Below are positions 1 to 6,231 of a stretch of DNA of 22,257 bases, piece after piece. The position numbers were made by a program, and so were the translations under genes. Each line of letters opens with the position of its first letter. Position 1 is the stretch's first letter. The stretch lies in the NCBI GenBank assembly GCA_964653285.1, contig CAZZEX010000085.1, forward strand, positions 1-22,257. The letters are read 5' to 3'. The notes beneath the pieces are model-generated. The model was not told the origin of the DNA and ran no database searches. It saw only the letters and a program-made list of their open reading frames with translations. The DNA comes from CAZZEX01 sp964653285. GTDB lineage: Bacteria > Chloroflexota > Anaerolineae > B4-G1.

Positions 1-1
1 A

Positions 2-922
2 CGGCTGAAAGAACCAGCGGTCATCCCCCTCCTGGAGGAACGCGCCCAATACGACCCCTCCCGCCGGGTGCGGCACGCCGCTGAGAACGCGGCCCTGCGG
101 CTTCGGACACGCATCGGCGTTCCCGACAAAAAGCGCCCACCTTGGATCACCCCCTCTCCGCTGCCACTCGCTCGCTGCCTGCTGTGTACGATAGACGGCA
201 GCGGTGGGCAGGTGCTCTTCGTCGCGCGCGAGCAGCCGGACGGTGATTTGCAGATCGTTGACCTGATGTTCAACGATCACGAGGGCATCAAGGACTGCTT
301 CAGTACCATCGTGGATGAGGAGGAACTGGATGAAATGGTGAATTCGTTCGGCGGGAACGAGTTCGTGGACATTAGCCTGGAGCGGGCCCGCGCTGAGGTA
401 GCCCGCGCTTACCAGATCACGCTCGACGCCCATCGTCGTCTGCCGCCTGCCTTCATGGCCTGGAGGGGCTGGGTGGAGGGGGAAGACCTGCGCACAATAG
501 AAGAGTTTCCCCTGCCCTCCCTCGACCCGTCCCAACAAGCGGAACTGCTGGCAGAATGCGCGGAACTTTTGACACTGGATGAATTTGATTTCTGGTTCTT
601 CAACCCCGACGAGGTGGCGTCCTTCGTCCCTCGCTACCGCAAATTACTCCGCCGTGACCAGGCAGATCGGGGTCAGGCACCCTTCGAGGCCCTGCTCGAC
701 CAGGCCATCAAAGCCGTGGTGGACGACAAGTATCGCCGTCTCCTGCCCGAACGGCTGCGTCGCCAGGCATGGCTGATGGCGCAAATCTACGAGGATGAAG
801 AGATACCTCTATGGGCACTGACCGCCGCTGCCGCGCTCGAAGAGGGCACACTCATCGAACACCCCCTGTTGCGGGACATGATGGACACCAGCCTCCTCAA
901 CGCCGTCGGGCGATACCGATAG
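2..922 (+). CDS. HEAT-repeat-like protein, 5' truncated by window edge
   Basis: The frame is open from base 2, so the gene begins before the window. The first visible residues (RLKEPAVIPLLEER, then SRRVRHAAENAALRL) have the helix-turn-helix pattern of a HEAT/PBS-lyase repeat with the usual conserved Arg and Ala positions. A GTG at 68 lies inside that repeat and is not a credible start. After about residue 45 the protein changes to a soluble, acidic, mostly helical region that I do not recognise (FNDHEGIKDCF, then two Leu/Glu-rich helices), ending at TAG 920-922. HEAT repeats usually mediate protein contacts; no catalytic motif is visible. The next gene lies 87 bp downstream on the same strand and may be co-transcribed. 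Coding is certain; the function of the C-terminal two-thirds is unknown. Confidence 0.7.
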   Translation, partial: RLKEPAVIPLLEERAQYDPSRRVRHAAENAALRLRTRIGVPDKKRPPWITPSPLPLARCLLCTIDGSGGQVLFVAREQPDGDLQIVDLMFNDHEGIKDCFSTIVDEEELDEMVNSFGGNEFVDISLERARAEVARAYQITLDAHRRLPPAFMAWRGWVEGEDLRTIEEFPLPSLDPSQQAELLAECAELLTLDEFDFWFFNPDEVASFVPRYRKLLRRDQADRGQAPFEALLDQAIKAVVDDKYRRLLPERLRRQAWLMAQIYEDEEIPLWALTAAAALEEGTLIEHPLLRDMMDTSLLNAVGRYR

Positions 923-966
923 CGTGATGCGTGAGAGTTACGTTTCACGTCCTACGTTTCACGCTT
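922..966 (+). repeat. Heptamer tandem repeat beginning in a stop codon
   Basis: The stretch reads as 7-base units: GCGTGAT, GCGTGAG, three extra bases, TACGTTT, CACGTCC, TACGTTT, CACGCTT. The 11-mer TACGTTTCACG recurs at 939 and 953, exactly 14 bases apart. The first unit starts on the last base of the upstream TAG stop. Confidence 0.65.
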
Positions 967-1009
967 GAGTGCTCCTCGGAGACAACGCAAGTGTAAGGAC
1001 CCCCTATCA

Positions 1010-1435
1010 ATGAGCCGAGTTATCTCTATCGAAGGACCGGGCAAGATTCGCAATCAACACCGTCGCACCATCGCCGAGGCGCTGCGTCGGCTGAGCCAGA
1101 AGCCACAACTGGACGATGAGGCCAAAGACCTGGCCACTCTCATCGTTTTCTGCCTGCACGGCATGGCCGACACCATTGACCAGGCCATTGATGCCTGGGA
1201 GAAGCGTGATTATTGGATGAAAGCCGAGCGCTTTCGCGAGGAATGGCGCTGGCTGGAACCCACCGCCGATGAACTGAGCGCCGTCATTTACGAGGGCAAG
1301 TGGGATCAGCTACCGGCCGTCCTGGCTCAACTGATACCCCACTTTGCCGACGTCAAAATCAAGCAGATGACTCGCAAACCGGCGCTATGGCAGGGCGCTT
1401 ACGAAAGGTTTACGGGGGTGGGGAGCAAGGAGTAG
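1010..1435 (+). CDS. Hypothetical protein (141 aa), family not recognised
   Basis: ATG 1010 is preceded by AAGGA at 995-999 with 10-base spacing, which favours it over a TTG at 965 that lies in the heptamer repeat. The product has a short N-terminal strand (MSRVISIEGPGKI) followed by Ala/Leu/Glu-rich helices and is probably a small soluble helical protein. No signal peptide, membrane segment or metal motif is visible. The last residues (GSKE) and the TAG stop fall inside a second heptamer repeat, so the C terminus may have been set by repeat insertion. It follows the HEAT-like gene on the same strand and converges with the DUF1015 gene. I do not assign a function. Confidence 0.7.
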   Translation: MSRVISIEGPGKIRNQHRRTIAEALRRLSQKPQLDDEAKDLATLIVFCLHGMADTIDQAIDAWEKRDYWMKAERFREEWRWLEPTADELSAVIYEGKWDQLPAVLAQLIPHFADVKIKQMTRKPALWQGAYERFTGVGSKE

Positions 1436-1464
1436 GGAATAAGGAGTAGGAAGTAGGAAGCAAC
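1423..1464 (+). repeat. Heptamer tandem repeat over a stop codon
   Basis: Six consecutive 7-base units are visible: GAGCAAG, GAGTAGG, GAATAAG, GAGTAGG, AAGTAGG, AAGCAAC. The TAG stop of the upstream gene (1433-1435) is contained in the second unit. The rest of the gap to the convergent gene (to 1528) shows no clear terminator. Confidence 0.75.
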
Positions 1465-1528
1465 GGCGGCAGCCTTTCCGCTCACCGGGGCTGTTCTGCG
1501 TCTGGACAGTCCGTGTTCTCCACCGGCG

Positions 1529-2899
1529 CTACAGCCGCTCTTCCACGCCGATGGGCATCATCACCAATCCACTGACCACCTTGGGGTAGAAATCGGTGGA
1601 CTTCTGGGGCATCTTCTCGCCAGCACCGGTGCAGGCCCGCACCTGCTCCATCCGCGTCGGATTCACCACCAGAAGGAAATTCGCCTTTCCCTGATCCACA
1701 GCGTCGTACCCCATCTGCGGGTCGCGCAGGTACTCAATGCTCTCCTTGCGCTCTACGGCAGCCTTATCAATCCCCAGCACCCGCTCGATGAACAGTTCAT
1801 GCAGCACCGAGACGTCGAGCAAACGCCAGTCGGGGGAACGGCCCGGCAGCAGCCTCTCAAGCACCGCCGGGTCTCGCAGTGTGAGCGCGGCGTAAGTCCC
1901 GTCGTAGAGGCCGAAGCGCGGGTGCGCGGGCTCAGCCTGGGCCAGCGCTGTCTCCAGCGCCGCCCGATCCCTCACCGGCGTCACCTCGAAGTACCCCTTC
2001 TCCCGCGCCCGCTCCAGCGCCTCCTGCCCATTCATCTGACTGTATGAGTGGATGAGGCGGTGGGTGGGGAGAATCACCAGGCCGGGGTCCTCCATGCTCA
2101 CCAACGTCACCATACGGTAGTTGAAACTGGCGTTCGGGGGGGCACCGGGGTGAAAGGCACGCATCTCGTCCCGATAGTCAAGCGCCGTCTCGTAGCGATG
2201 GTGGCCGTCGGCGATGATCAGGTTCCGTTTAGGGGCTATCTCCTCCACCACAGCCCGTATCACCTGCGGGTCGGTTATGGGCCAGAACTGCTGTACCACG
2301 TCGTGCTCGAACAACTCGCGCAACTCGAAGCCCGGCTGGCCCTTCGATCCTTCGGCTACGCTCAGGACAGGCAGGCTCAGGGCAGGCTCCTCAATGGCTG
2401 CCGCCAGCAACTCGTTGATCCGGTCGCCGGGGTAGAGCATGAAGATGTGGCCGAAGTTGACCGCCGTGGCCCGCATCAGATTGAGCCGGTCCACCTTGGG
2501 GCCAGAGAGGGTCCGCTCGTGGGGCAGGACGATACCCTCATCGAATCTGCTCAGTTCCAGCGCGGCGATCAGCCCCTTCCGGGTCCTCGTGCTGCCACCG
2601 GGAAGAGTGAAGGTCTGGTGGAGAACGTAGAGAGCGGGCGACTGCTCCCGCGTCAAGACGCCTTCCCGCAGCCAGGATTGGTAGTAATCGCGGGCGCGGG
2701 TGTAGACGTTGTTCGCCTCATCGTCCCCGGCCTGCTTCTTCCCCTTGATGATGCGCACGATGGTGTAAGTGCTCAGGTTGTAGTACTTATCCTGCAGCCC
2801 GTGCCGCACCCGGTCGTAGGGCTGGCTGATAACAGTGGAGAGATCACTGATCTTCTCCGGGTTATAGCGTACACCTCGGAGAGGTCGAATGGTTGCCAT
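1529..2899 (-). CDS. DUF1015 family protein
   Basis: The 456-residue product starts MATIRPLRGVRYNPEKI and carries IADGHHRYETAL near residues 228-240, the signature of the DUF1015 family. ATG 2899 is chosen over upstream codons because GGAG stands 6-9 bases before it and the family's conserved N terminus begins there. The biochemical role of DUF1015 is not firmly established; from memory, these genes often sit near serA and class V aminotransferases, as here. It is the last gene of the minus-strand operon, starting 26 bp after the PIN toxin stop. A short repeat-derived segment (LPVLSVAEGSKGQP, roughly residues 170-187) is inserted in frame. No membrane segment is seen. The family call is firm; a role in serine metabolism is inferred from neighbours only. 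Confidence 0.9.
   Translation of the reverse strand: MATIRPLRGVRYNPEKISDLSTVISQPYDRVRHGLQDKYYNLSTYTIVRIIKGKKQAGDDEANNVYTRARDYYQSWLREGVLTREQSPALYVLHQTFTLPGGSTRTRKGLIAALELSRFDEGIVLPHERTLSGPKVDRLNLMRATAVNFGHIFMLYPGDRINELLAAAIEEPALSLPVLSVAEGSKGQPGFELRELFEHDVVQQFWPITDPQVIRAVVEEIAPKRNLIIADGHHRYETALDYRDEMRAFHPGAPPNASFNYRMVTLVSMEDPGLVILPTHRLIHSYSQMNGQEALERAREKGYFEVTPVRDRAALETALAQAEPAHPRFGLYDGTYAALTLRDPAVLERLLPGRSPDWRLLDVSVLHELFIERVLGIDKAAVERKESIEYLRDPQMGYDAVDQGKANFLLVVNPTRMEQVRACTGAGEKMPQKSTDFYPKVVSGLVMMPIGVEERL
2341..2390 (-). repeat. REP-like repeat inserted in frame in the DUF1015 gene
   Basis: On the minus strand this stretch reads GAGCCTGCCCTGAGCC, then CCTGTCCTGAGCGTAGCC, then GAAGGATCGAAGGG. 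It contains the CTGAGC...CGAAGG type of interspersed repeat often seen in intergenic DNA of such genomes (recollection). It is translated as SVAEGSKG without breaking the frame. Confidence 0.55.
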
Positions 2900-2925
2900 A
2901 TCCACTCCTTTACGTATCTCGGACA

Positions 2926-3330
2926 TTACGGTTTGCAGACGGTAGCAACTGCAGCTCCACGTTCCAATTGCTGTTGATCCAACGTGACCAAGCAATCATT
3001 CAACTGCTCTGCCAAAGCGACGTAGACTGCATCGCAGCCACGTATCCGATGGTCAGCGGCGATAGTAGATGCTCGTTCTGCCAGCGCAGTTGTCACTGGA
3101 GTCAATTCTATGACCCTTGAACGCAGCAGTTGCTGCACGACTCGACGGGCTAACGCTGGGTTTCCGATACCGCGACTAAGGGCCGCGGACACTTCGGCCA
3201 GGAGAATAGCCGGTGCGACCACTGGTTCCTGCGCATCTTTTGCTTGCTCGAACCACGCCCAACTGCTGCTATGCTCGCTCTCGTGCGCGTTGATCAAGGC
3301 AACGTAGACACTGGCGTCAATGACGGCCAT
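2926..3330 (-). CDS. PIN-domain ribonuclease toxin (VapC-like)
   Basis: The 134-residue product has the PIN-domain plan: MAVIDASVYVALIN with Asp5, a central Glu46 (LLAEVSAAL), Asp100 (GCDAVYVALA) and Asp118 (LVTLDQ). These four acidic residues would coordinate the metal ion of an RNase. The length is typical of VapC toxins. ATG 3330 follows the stop of the antitoxin gene by three bases, the normal layout of a toxin-antitoxin pair with translational coupling. It would act in the cytoplasm on RNA, with tRNA a common VapC target, and be held inactive by the upstream protein. The pair is embedded between serA and DUF1015 in the same transcription direction. Confidence 0.88.
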   Translation of the reverse strand: MAVIDASVYVALINAHESEHSSSWAWFEQAKDAQEPVVAPAILLAEVSAALSRGIGNPALARRVVQQLLRSRVIELTPVTTALAERASTIAADHRIRGCDAVYVALAEQLNDCLVTLDQQQLERGAAVATVCKP

Positions 3331-3333
3331 AGG

Positions 3334-3603
3334 TCACCGTCTCTGCTCACTGACAAGTTCGACACCACTCTTCGGCGATGTCCAAGCTGCTGTTACCTGT
3401 TGCGCCAGTGATTTCATTTCTGCTAGGGCTTCTTCCACCTCGGCCTGGCGCAGTTGCTGCACGTCCTCGTCAGTCAATGGCCGTAGCACCGCCACAGGCT
3501 CATCCCGCACGGTGATTACATACTCGACCTTCTCCTCACGCACGGTGCGCACGACGCGGGAGGCATGGTCTTTCAGTTCACGTATACCGATGATGGTAGA
3601 CAC
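3334..3603 (-). CDS. Phd/YefM-family antitoxin
   Basis: The 89-residue product begins (GTG) STIIGIRELKDHASRVV and continues VITVRDEPVAVLRPL, the DNA-binding N-terminal half of Phd/YefM antitoxins. The C-terminal half is a charged helix (VEEALAEMKSLAQQ) that would wrap the toxin. GTG 3603 is chosen because AGGAG lies about 6 bases upstream and the family's N terminus starts there; an in-frame ATG further up (3618-3616) lacks this support. It stops three bases before the PIN toxin start. Such antitoxins usually autoregulate their own promoter, but I see no separate promoter here; an internal one within the preceding ORF is possible. Confidence 0.87.
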   Translation of the reverse strand: MSTIIGIRELKDHASRVVRTVREEKVEYVITVRDEPVAVLRPLTDEDVQQLRQAEVEEALAEMKSLAQQVTAAWTSPKSGVELVSEQRR

Positions 3604-3614
3604 TGTCCATCTCC

Positions 3615-3878
3615 TCATTGCTCGTGGCTGCACCGGTGACTACATTCTTGCATGGCCAGATCAGCCAGCTCGTCGTTGCTCGGCTCGCTCAGGTCCAATT
3701 CCGGCCTGCTCATCACGGCGGCCATCATACGCAGCGCGGCTTCCAGCACATCGGCCAGGGCTGTGCTCTCCTCTGGTGAAAGATGGATCTCCATCCGCTG
3801 GCGAGTCGCACTGGCCAGCCGTGCCCGCCGAGCCAGTGTATACAATTGCGTCCAGATAGCCTGATCAGCGGCTGGCAA
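3615..3878 (-). CDS. Small hypothetical protein (up to 87 aa)
   Basis: The ORF starts with a possible TTG at 3878, overlaps the last 14 bases of the serA-like gene and stops 11 bp before the antitoxin start. The TTG has GAGG immediately before it, too close for a good ribosome site; TTG 3845 or ATG 3794 are alternatives, so the start is unsure. The product is helical with a charged, Leu/Ala-rich centre (LSPEESTALADVLEAALRMM) and a Cys/His-containing tail (CSHRCSHEQ). I do not recognise the family. Its position suggests it is co-transcribed with the toxin-antitoxin pair and may be a third component or an unrelated filler gene. Confidence 0.5.
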   Translation of the reverse strand: MPAADQAIWTQLYTLARRARLASATRQRMEIHLSPEESTALADVLEAALRMMAAVMSRPELDLSEPSNDELADLAMQECSHRCSHEQ

Positions 3879-4770
3879 CCTCGATAGCGATCTGTGCTAC
3901 CTCCTCCCCCACCCGCGCCTTGGCCTCCACCGTCCCTGCACCGATGTGGGGGGAGCCGATCACCTGCGGCAGTTCCATCAGCCGCCGACCCCGCTCCTCC
4001 TTCTCATCCTCGTAGACGTCCAGCGCCGCGCCGGCCACCTTGCCACTGACGATGGCATCGTACAGGGTTGCCTCATCCAGCGTGCCGCCGCGGCCACAGT
4101 TGACGATGTAGACCCCGTCCTTCATCTTCTCGAACGCCTCCGCGCCGACGATGTAGTGAGTCTCCGGCGTATGGGGGACGTGGAGCGAGACGAAGTCGGA
4201 ACGGGCAAGGAGTTCGTCCAGCGAGACCTGAGTAGCGCCTTCCACTTCGGTGGGGGTGCGGCGGTAGAAGAGCACCTCCATCCCCAGCGCGGCCGCCTTT
4301 CGCGCCACCAGACTGCCGATGCGCCCACAGCCGACGAGCCCCAGCGTCTTGCCCGCCAGCTCACTCCCCTTGCTGAACGCCTTCTTCTCCCACCTGCCAT
4401 CTTTCATCGAAGCGGTGACCTGGGGAATCTGGCGCACCAGCGCCAAAAGATAGCCGATGGTCAGTTCCGCCACCGAACTGGACGAGGCGGCAGGGGTGTT
4501 GCGGACCTCGACTCCCTTCGATTGGGCGTACTCCACATCAATGTTGTCCAGCCCTACACCACCGCGGATGATCACTTTCAAACTGGTCGCCTTGTCAATC
4601 AAGGGCTCGCGCACCTTCGTGCGGCTACGGACGACCATCGCGTCGTAGTCGGCGATGACCGCCTCCAGATCCTCCGGCGTGATGTCGTCCCGCACGTCCA
4701 CCTCGATCCCCGCCTCGCGCATCGCTGCGATGGCCTTGGGATCCGTTGGGTCACAAATGAGCAACTTCAT
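3865..4770 (-). CDS. serA: D-isomer-specific 2-hydroxyacid dehydrogenase, probable D-3-phosphoglycerate dehydrogenase
   Basis: The 301-residue protein has the full fold of the family. A substrate-binding part opens MKLLICDPTDPKAI, followed by VIIRGGVGLDNID and the NAD-binding Gly147-x-Gly149-x-x-Gly152 (LVGCGRIG). The expected catalytic Arg227 (NCGRGG), Glu254 (LDVYEDE) and His275 (SPHIGAG) are present. It would oxidise 3-phosphoglycerate to 3-phosphohydroxypyruvate, the first step of serine synthesis, in the cytoplasm. The C-terminal ACT or ASB regulatory domains of long SerA forms are absent, so allosteric serine feedback is not expected. ATG 4770 has a strong GGAGGTG seven bases upstream. 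It follows the class V aminotransferase, the natural next enzyme. Hydroxypyruvate or glyoxylate reductase activity is an alternative that sequence alone cannot exclude. Confidence 0.88.
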   Translation of the reverse strand: MKLLICDPTDPKAIAAMREAGIEVDVRDDITPEDLEAVIADYDAMVVRSRTKVREPLIDKATSLKVIIRGGVGLDNIDVEYAQSKGVEVRNTPAASSSSVAELTIGYLLALVRQIPQVTASMKDGRWEKKAFSKGSELAGKTLGLVGCGRIGSLVARKAAALGMEVLFYRRTPTEVEGATQVSLDELLARSDFVSLHVPHTPETHYIVGAEAFEKMKDGVYIVNCGRGGTLDEATLYDAIVSGKVAGAALDVYEDEKEERGRRLMELPQVIGSPHIGAGTVEAKARVGEEVAQIAIEVASR

Positions 4771-4786
4771 TGGTTCACCTCCATTT

Positions 4787-4886
4787 GAAGATGCAAGATG
4801 CAAGATGCAGGATGCAAGATACGAGATACGACGAGCAGTGAGCCTCTTGCTTCTTGCTTCCTGCTTCCTGCCTCCTGCTTCCTTAC
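4787..4886 (-). repeat. Heptamer tandem repeats between serA and the aminotransferase gene
   Basis: Two runs of 7-base units occupy the gap. The plus strand shows GAAGATG, CAAGATG twice, CAGGATG and CAAGATA from 4787. From 4845 it shows TCTTGCT twice, TCCTGCT, TCCTGCC, TCCTGCT and TCCTTAC. The last unit contains the TAA stop of the aminotransferase gene in minus orientation. The two runs are roughly complementary to each other and could fold back on the transcript. Confidence 0.75.
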
Positions 4887-5950
4887 AGTCCCAAAATGTC
4901 CTCAATCTGCTCCAGAAGCCACTTCACATCGTCGAGGGTCAGGTCGCCCATGTGGGCGATGCGGAAGCACTTCTCCTTGAGGTCGCCGTAGCCGTTGGAG
5001 ATCATCGCGCCCCGCTGGCCCAACTCCTCGTTGAGCCCGACGACGCTGATGCCACGCGTATTCTCGACGTTGGTGACGGTGGGGGAGAGGTATCTTTCGT
5101 CGGAGTAGAGAGCGAAGTAGCGGCGGGCCCAATCCTGGACGGTAGCGGCCATCTCCTTGTGCCGCTCCCAACGGTTCTCCAGCCCCTCGGCCAGAACGTC
5201 GTCCATCTGAACATTAAGGGCCTGAATCAGGCTGATGGCCGGCGTGGCCGGGGTCTGGTGCTTCTCGTACTTCTTGTCCATCTGCGCGTAGGAGAAGTAG
5301 TGGCCGGGGTTCGCCACCTGCTGCGCCCGCTCCCGCGCCCGGTCGCTCACCGCGCAGATGGCCAGCCCTGCCGGGAGAGCGAAGCACTTCTGCACCCCGG
5401 CCAGGCAGACGTCCAGCCCCCAGGCATCGAATTCAATCTTGGCGCCGGCCATGCAACTGACGGCATCCACCAGGATCAGCACGTCGGGGTACTTCTCGTG
5501 GACGAGGGCGGCGATGTCCTTGACAGGGTTCATCAAGCCGGTGGAGGTCTCGTTCATCACGACGGTGATGGCGTCGTAGTCACCCTTCGATAGCCCCTCG
5601 TCCGCCAGTTCGGGCGTGATAGCCTGGCCCATCGGCACCTCTACCTTGTCGCAGGGGATACCGTTGGCGGCAGTGATCTGGTTCCAGCGCTTGGAGAAGG
5701 CTCCACAGACGGTGTTGAGAATGCGCCTGGTGGAGGCCTGGCGGACCGAGCCCTCCATCGCGCCGGTCGAGGAGGAGGTGTAGAGGTAAACCCGCTGCTG
5801 GGTGTACAGGAGTCGCTGAAGTTTAAGGGTCACCTCCGCCTGCAAGTCGGCGTATTCCTTCGAGCGATGGCCGATCATCGGCGCGGCCTGGGCCTGCAGG
5901 ATTTTCTCCCGCACGTGGGTGGGCCCTGGAATGAAGAGTTTCTTGTACAT
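4883..5950 (-). CDS. Class V PLP-dependent aminotransferase (alanine/serine-glyoxylate or phosphoserine type)
   Basis: The 355-residue protein opens MYKKLFIPGPTHVREKIL, the typical start of the alanine-glyoxylate/serine-pyruvate aminotransferase group. It has SSSTGAMEG (phosphate grip, residues 59-67), Asp162 in LVDAVS, which pairs with the cofactor ring nitrogen, and the Schiff-base Lys188 in AGVQKCFALPAG. ATG 5950 has AGGAGG about eight bases upstream. In several lineages this subgroup, next to serA, replaces SerC and makes phosphoserine (family knowledge). Given the SHMT neighbour, a serine-glyoxylate reaction is the main alternative. It is the first gene of the minus-strand operon and has a long, structured 5' leader. 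The family is certain; the exact amino donor and acceptor are not. Confidence 0.88.
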   Translation of the reverse strand: MYKKLFIPGPTHVREKILQAQAAPMIGHRSKEYADLQAEVTLKLQRLLYTQQRVYLYTSSSTGAMEGSVRQASTRRILNTVCGAFSKRWNQITAANGIPCDKVEVPMGQAITPELADEGLSKGDYDAITVVMNETSTGLMNPVKDIAALVHEKYPDVLILVDAVSCMAGAKIEFDAWGLDVCLAGVQKCFALPAGLAICAVSDRARERAQQVANPGHYFSYAQMDKKYEKHQTPATPAISLIQALNVQMDDVLAEGLENRWERHKEMAATVQDWARRYFALYSDERYLSPTVTNVENTRGISVVGLNEELGQRGAMISNGYGDLKEKCFRIAHMGDLTLDDVKWLLEQIEDILGL

Positions 5951-6130
5951 CGTTAACCTCCTGTGAATTTGATAGATTGGGGCTCTCTGGGAACTGCCGT
6001 GGCGGGCGCACTGGAGGCCCGAACTTGTTCGGATTCCTCGCACCGCATCCCCAACGAGTTGGGGAGTCCGGAACTCAAACCACGGGAATTCCCAAAGACC
6101 CTAGATTGGTAAATGGGGGTGATGCGATTT
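5951..6130 (-). other. Long structured 5' leader of the aminotransferase operon
   Basis: About 180 bases separate the predicted transcription start from ATG 5950. The leader holds several short perfect inverted repeats: 6019-6032 (CCGAAC, TT, GTTCGG), 6049-6064 (CCCCAA, CGAG, TTGGGG) and the palindrome GGGAATTCCC at 6084-6093. These could form consecutive hairpins. I could not match it to a glycine riboswitch, T-box or other known leader, and no poly-U terminator is present. Translational or attenuation control is possible but unproven. Confidence 0.4.
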
Positions 6131-6136
6131 GCTTTT

Positions 6137-6165
6137 ATTCTACACTACGCTATAGTAAATGTCAA
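6137..6165 (-). promoter_or_regulatory. Sigma70-type promoter for the serine operon
   Basis: On the minus strand TTGACA (6165-6160) and TAGAAT (6142-6137) are separated by exactly 17 bases. The predicted start is near 6130. It lies back to back with the plus-strand promoter of the fusion gene; the two -35 boxes are four bases apart. Confidence 0.75.
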
Positions 6166-6169
6166 CACT

Positions 6170-6198
6170 TTGACACTGAAGACATAAGAGGGTACAAT
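6170..6198 (+). promoter_or_regulatory. Sigma70-type promoter for the SHMT-GcvT gene
   Basis: TTGACA at 6170-6175 and TACAAT at 6193-6198 are spaced by 17 bases, giving a start near 6205 and a leader of about 27 bases before ATG 6232. With the opposing -35 it forms the perfect inverted repeat TGTCAA-CACT-TTGACA (6160-6175), a possible shared operator. Confidence 0.8.
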
Positions 6199-6231
6199 GA
6201 ACCCGCGGCGTAAAACGTGAAGGAGGCAACT

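Noticed and set aside
2048..2977. Plus-strand open frame of about 310 codons
   Set aside because: It is opposite the well-supported DUF1015 gene and has no recognisable domain.
3946..4788. Plus-strand open frame of 280 codons
   Set aside because: It is opposite serA; the His/Arg/Asp-rich composition is typical of antisense GC-rich DNA.
5951..6130. Glycine riboswitch or T-box leader
   Set aside because: The conserved cores of these RNAs were not found, and no terminator follows.
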